A stretch of DNA of 6,989 bases from Bacteroidales bacterium (lineage in GTDB: Bacteria; Bacteroidota; Bacteroidia; Bacteroidales; VadinHA17), in NCBI GenBank assembly GCA_029935275.1, contig JAOZKQ010000107.1, positions 1 through 6,989 on the forward strand. Reading direction: 5' to 3'. The number at the start of each line of letters is the position of its first letter. Positions within the stretch are counted from its first letter, which is position 1. The notes beneath the pieces are model-generated. The model was not told where the DNA came from. It searched no databases and saw only the letters and a program-made list of their open reading frames with translations. Positions 6,923 through 6,989 of the stretch are shown one piece after another. Made by a program: the position numbers and the translations under genes.

Positions 6923-6951
6923 AAAAAAGCCCTGATTTACAGGGCTTTTTT
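6923..6951 (+). terminator. Bidirectional rho-independent terminator after the SiaC-like gene
   Basis: The arms AAAAAAGCCCTG (6923-6934) and CAGGGCTTTTTT (6940-6951) pair perfectly around the 5-base loop ATTTA. The GC core is six pairs, with an A-tract before and a T-tract after it, so it should work in both directions. It lies 36 bases past the SiaC-like stop codon. The symmetry suggests that a converging gene may lie just to the right of the window. Confidence 0.92.
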
Positions 6952-6989
6952 AGATATTTCTTGTGGTTCTTTCTAAAACACTAATTAGT

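Noticed and set aside
6950..6989. Possible C-terminus of a minus-strand gene (reads LISVLERTTRNI then TAA)
   Set aside because: Only 12 codons are visible and the frame may be open by chance. The bidirectional terminator overlapping its stop fits a convergent gene, but this is not enough to call one.

Overview
The window looks like chromosomal DNA of a member of the Bacteroidota. Three things point there: AT-rich intergenic DNA, translation starts without recognisable Shine-Dalgarno sequences, and the TAnnTTTG type of promoter -7 box upstream of several genes. The protein types fit too: a mitochondrial-type aconitase, stand-alone MacB-like permeases and a SiaC/DUF1987 protein. This assignment is inferred from sequence style and not from a marker gene. 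No mobile elements, CRISPR arrays, rRNA or tRNA genes were seen.

Layout. Bases 1-922 (minus) hold the N-terminal 307 residues of a HlyD/MacA-type periplasmic adaptor that runs off the left edge. A divergent intergenic region (923-1195) carries one TACTTTTG box for each direction. A Gfo/Idh/MocA-family NAD(P)-dependent oxidoreductase follows (1196-2422, plus). It converges on a complete [4Fe-4S] aconitate hydratase (2591-4855, minus), with a strong terminator between them that is oriented for the aconitase. A second divergent spacer (4856-5026) separates aconitase from a MacB-like/FtsX-domain ABC transporter permease without its own ATPase (5027-6268, plus, TTG start). After a 241-bp spacer comes a small SiaC-family (DUF1987) regulatory phosphoprotein (6510-6887, plus, GTG start), closed by a near-perfect, bidirectional terminator.

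How the genes relate. There is no evident operon inside the window: strand changes or long spacers separate all neighbours. Aconitase serves the TCA cycle. The oxidoreductase is cytoplasmic with unknown substrate. The adaptor and the permease belong to the two membrane components of tripartite MacAB-like export systems and could act together, but they lie on opposite strands 4 kb apart and no ATPase is visible. The SiaC-like protein is probably the output end of a partner-switching phosphorylation pathway whose kinase and phosphatase are not in the window. I found no convincing new multi-gene system; the most interesting leads are the isolated SiaC-like gene and the split transporter parts.
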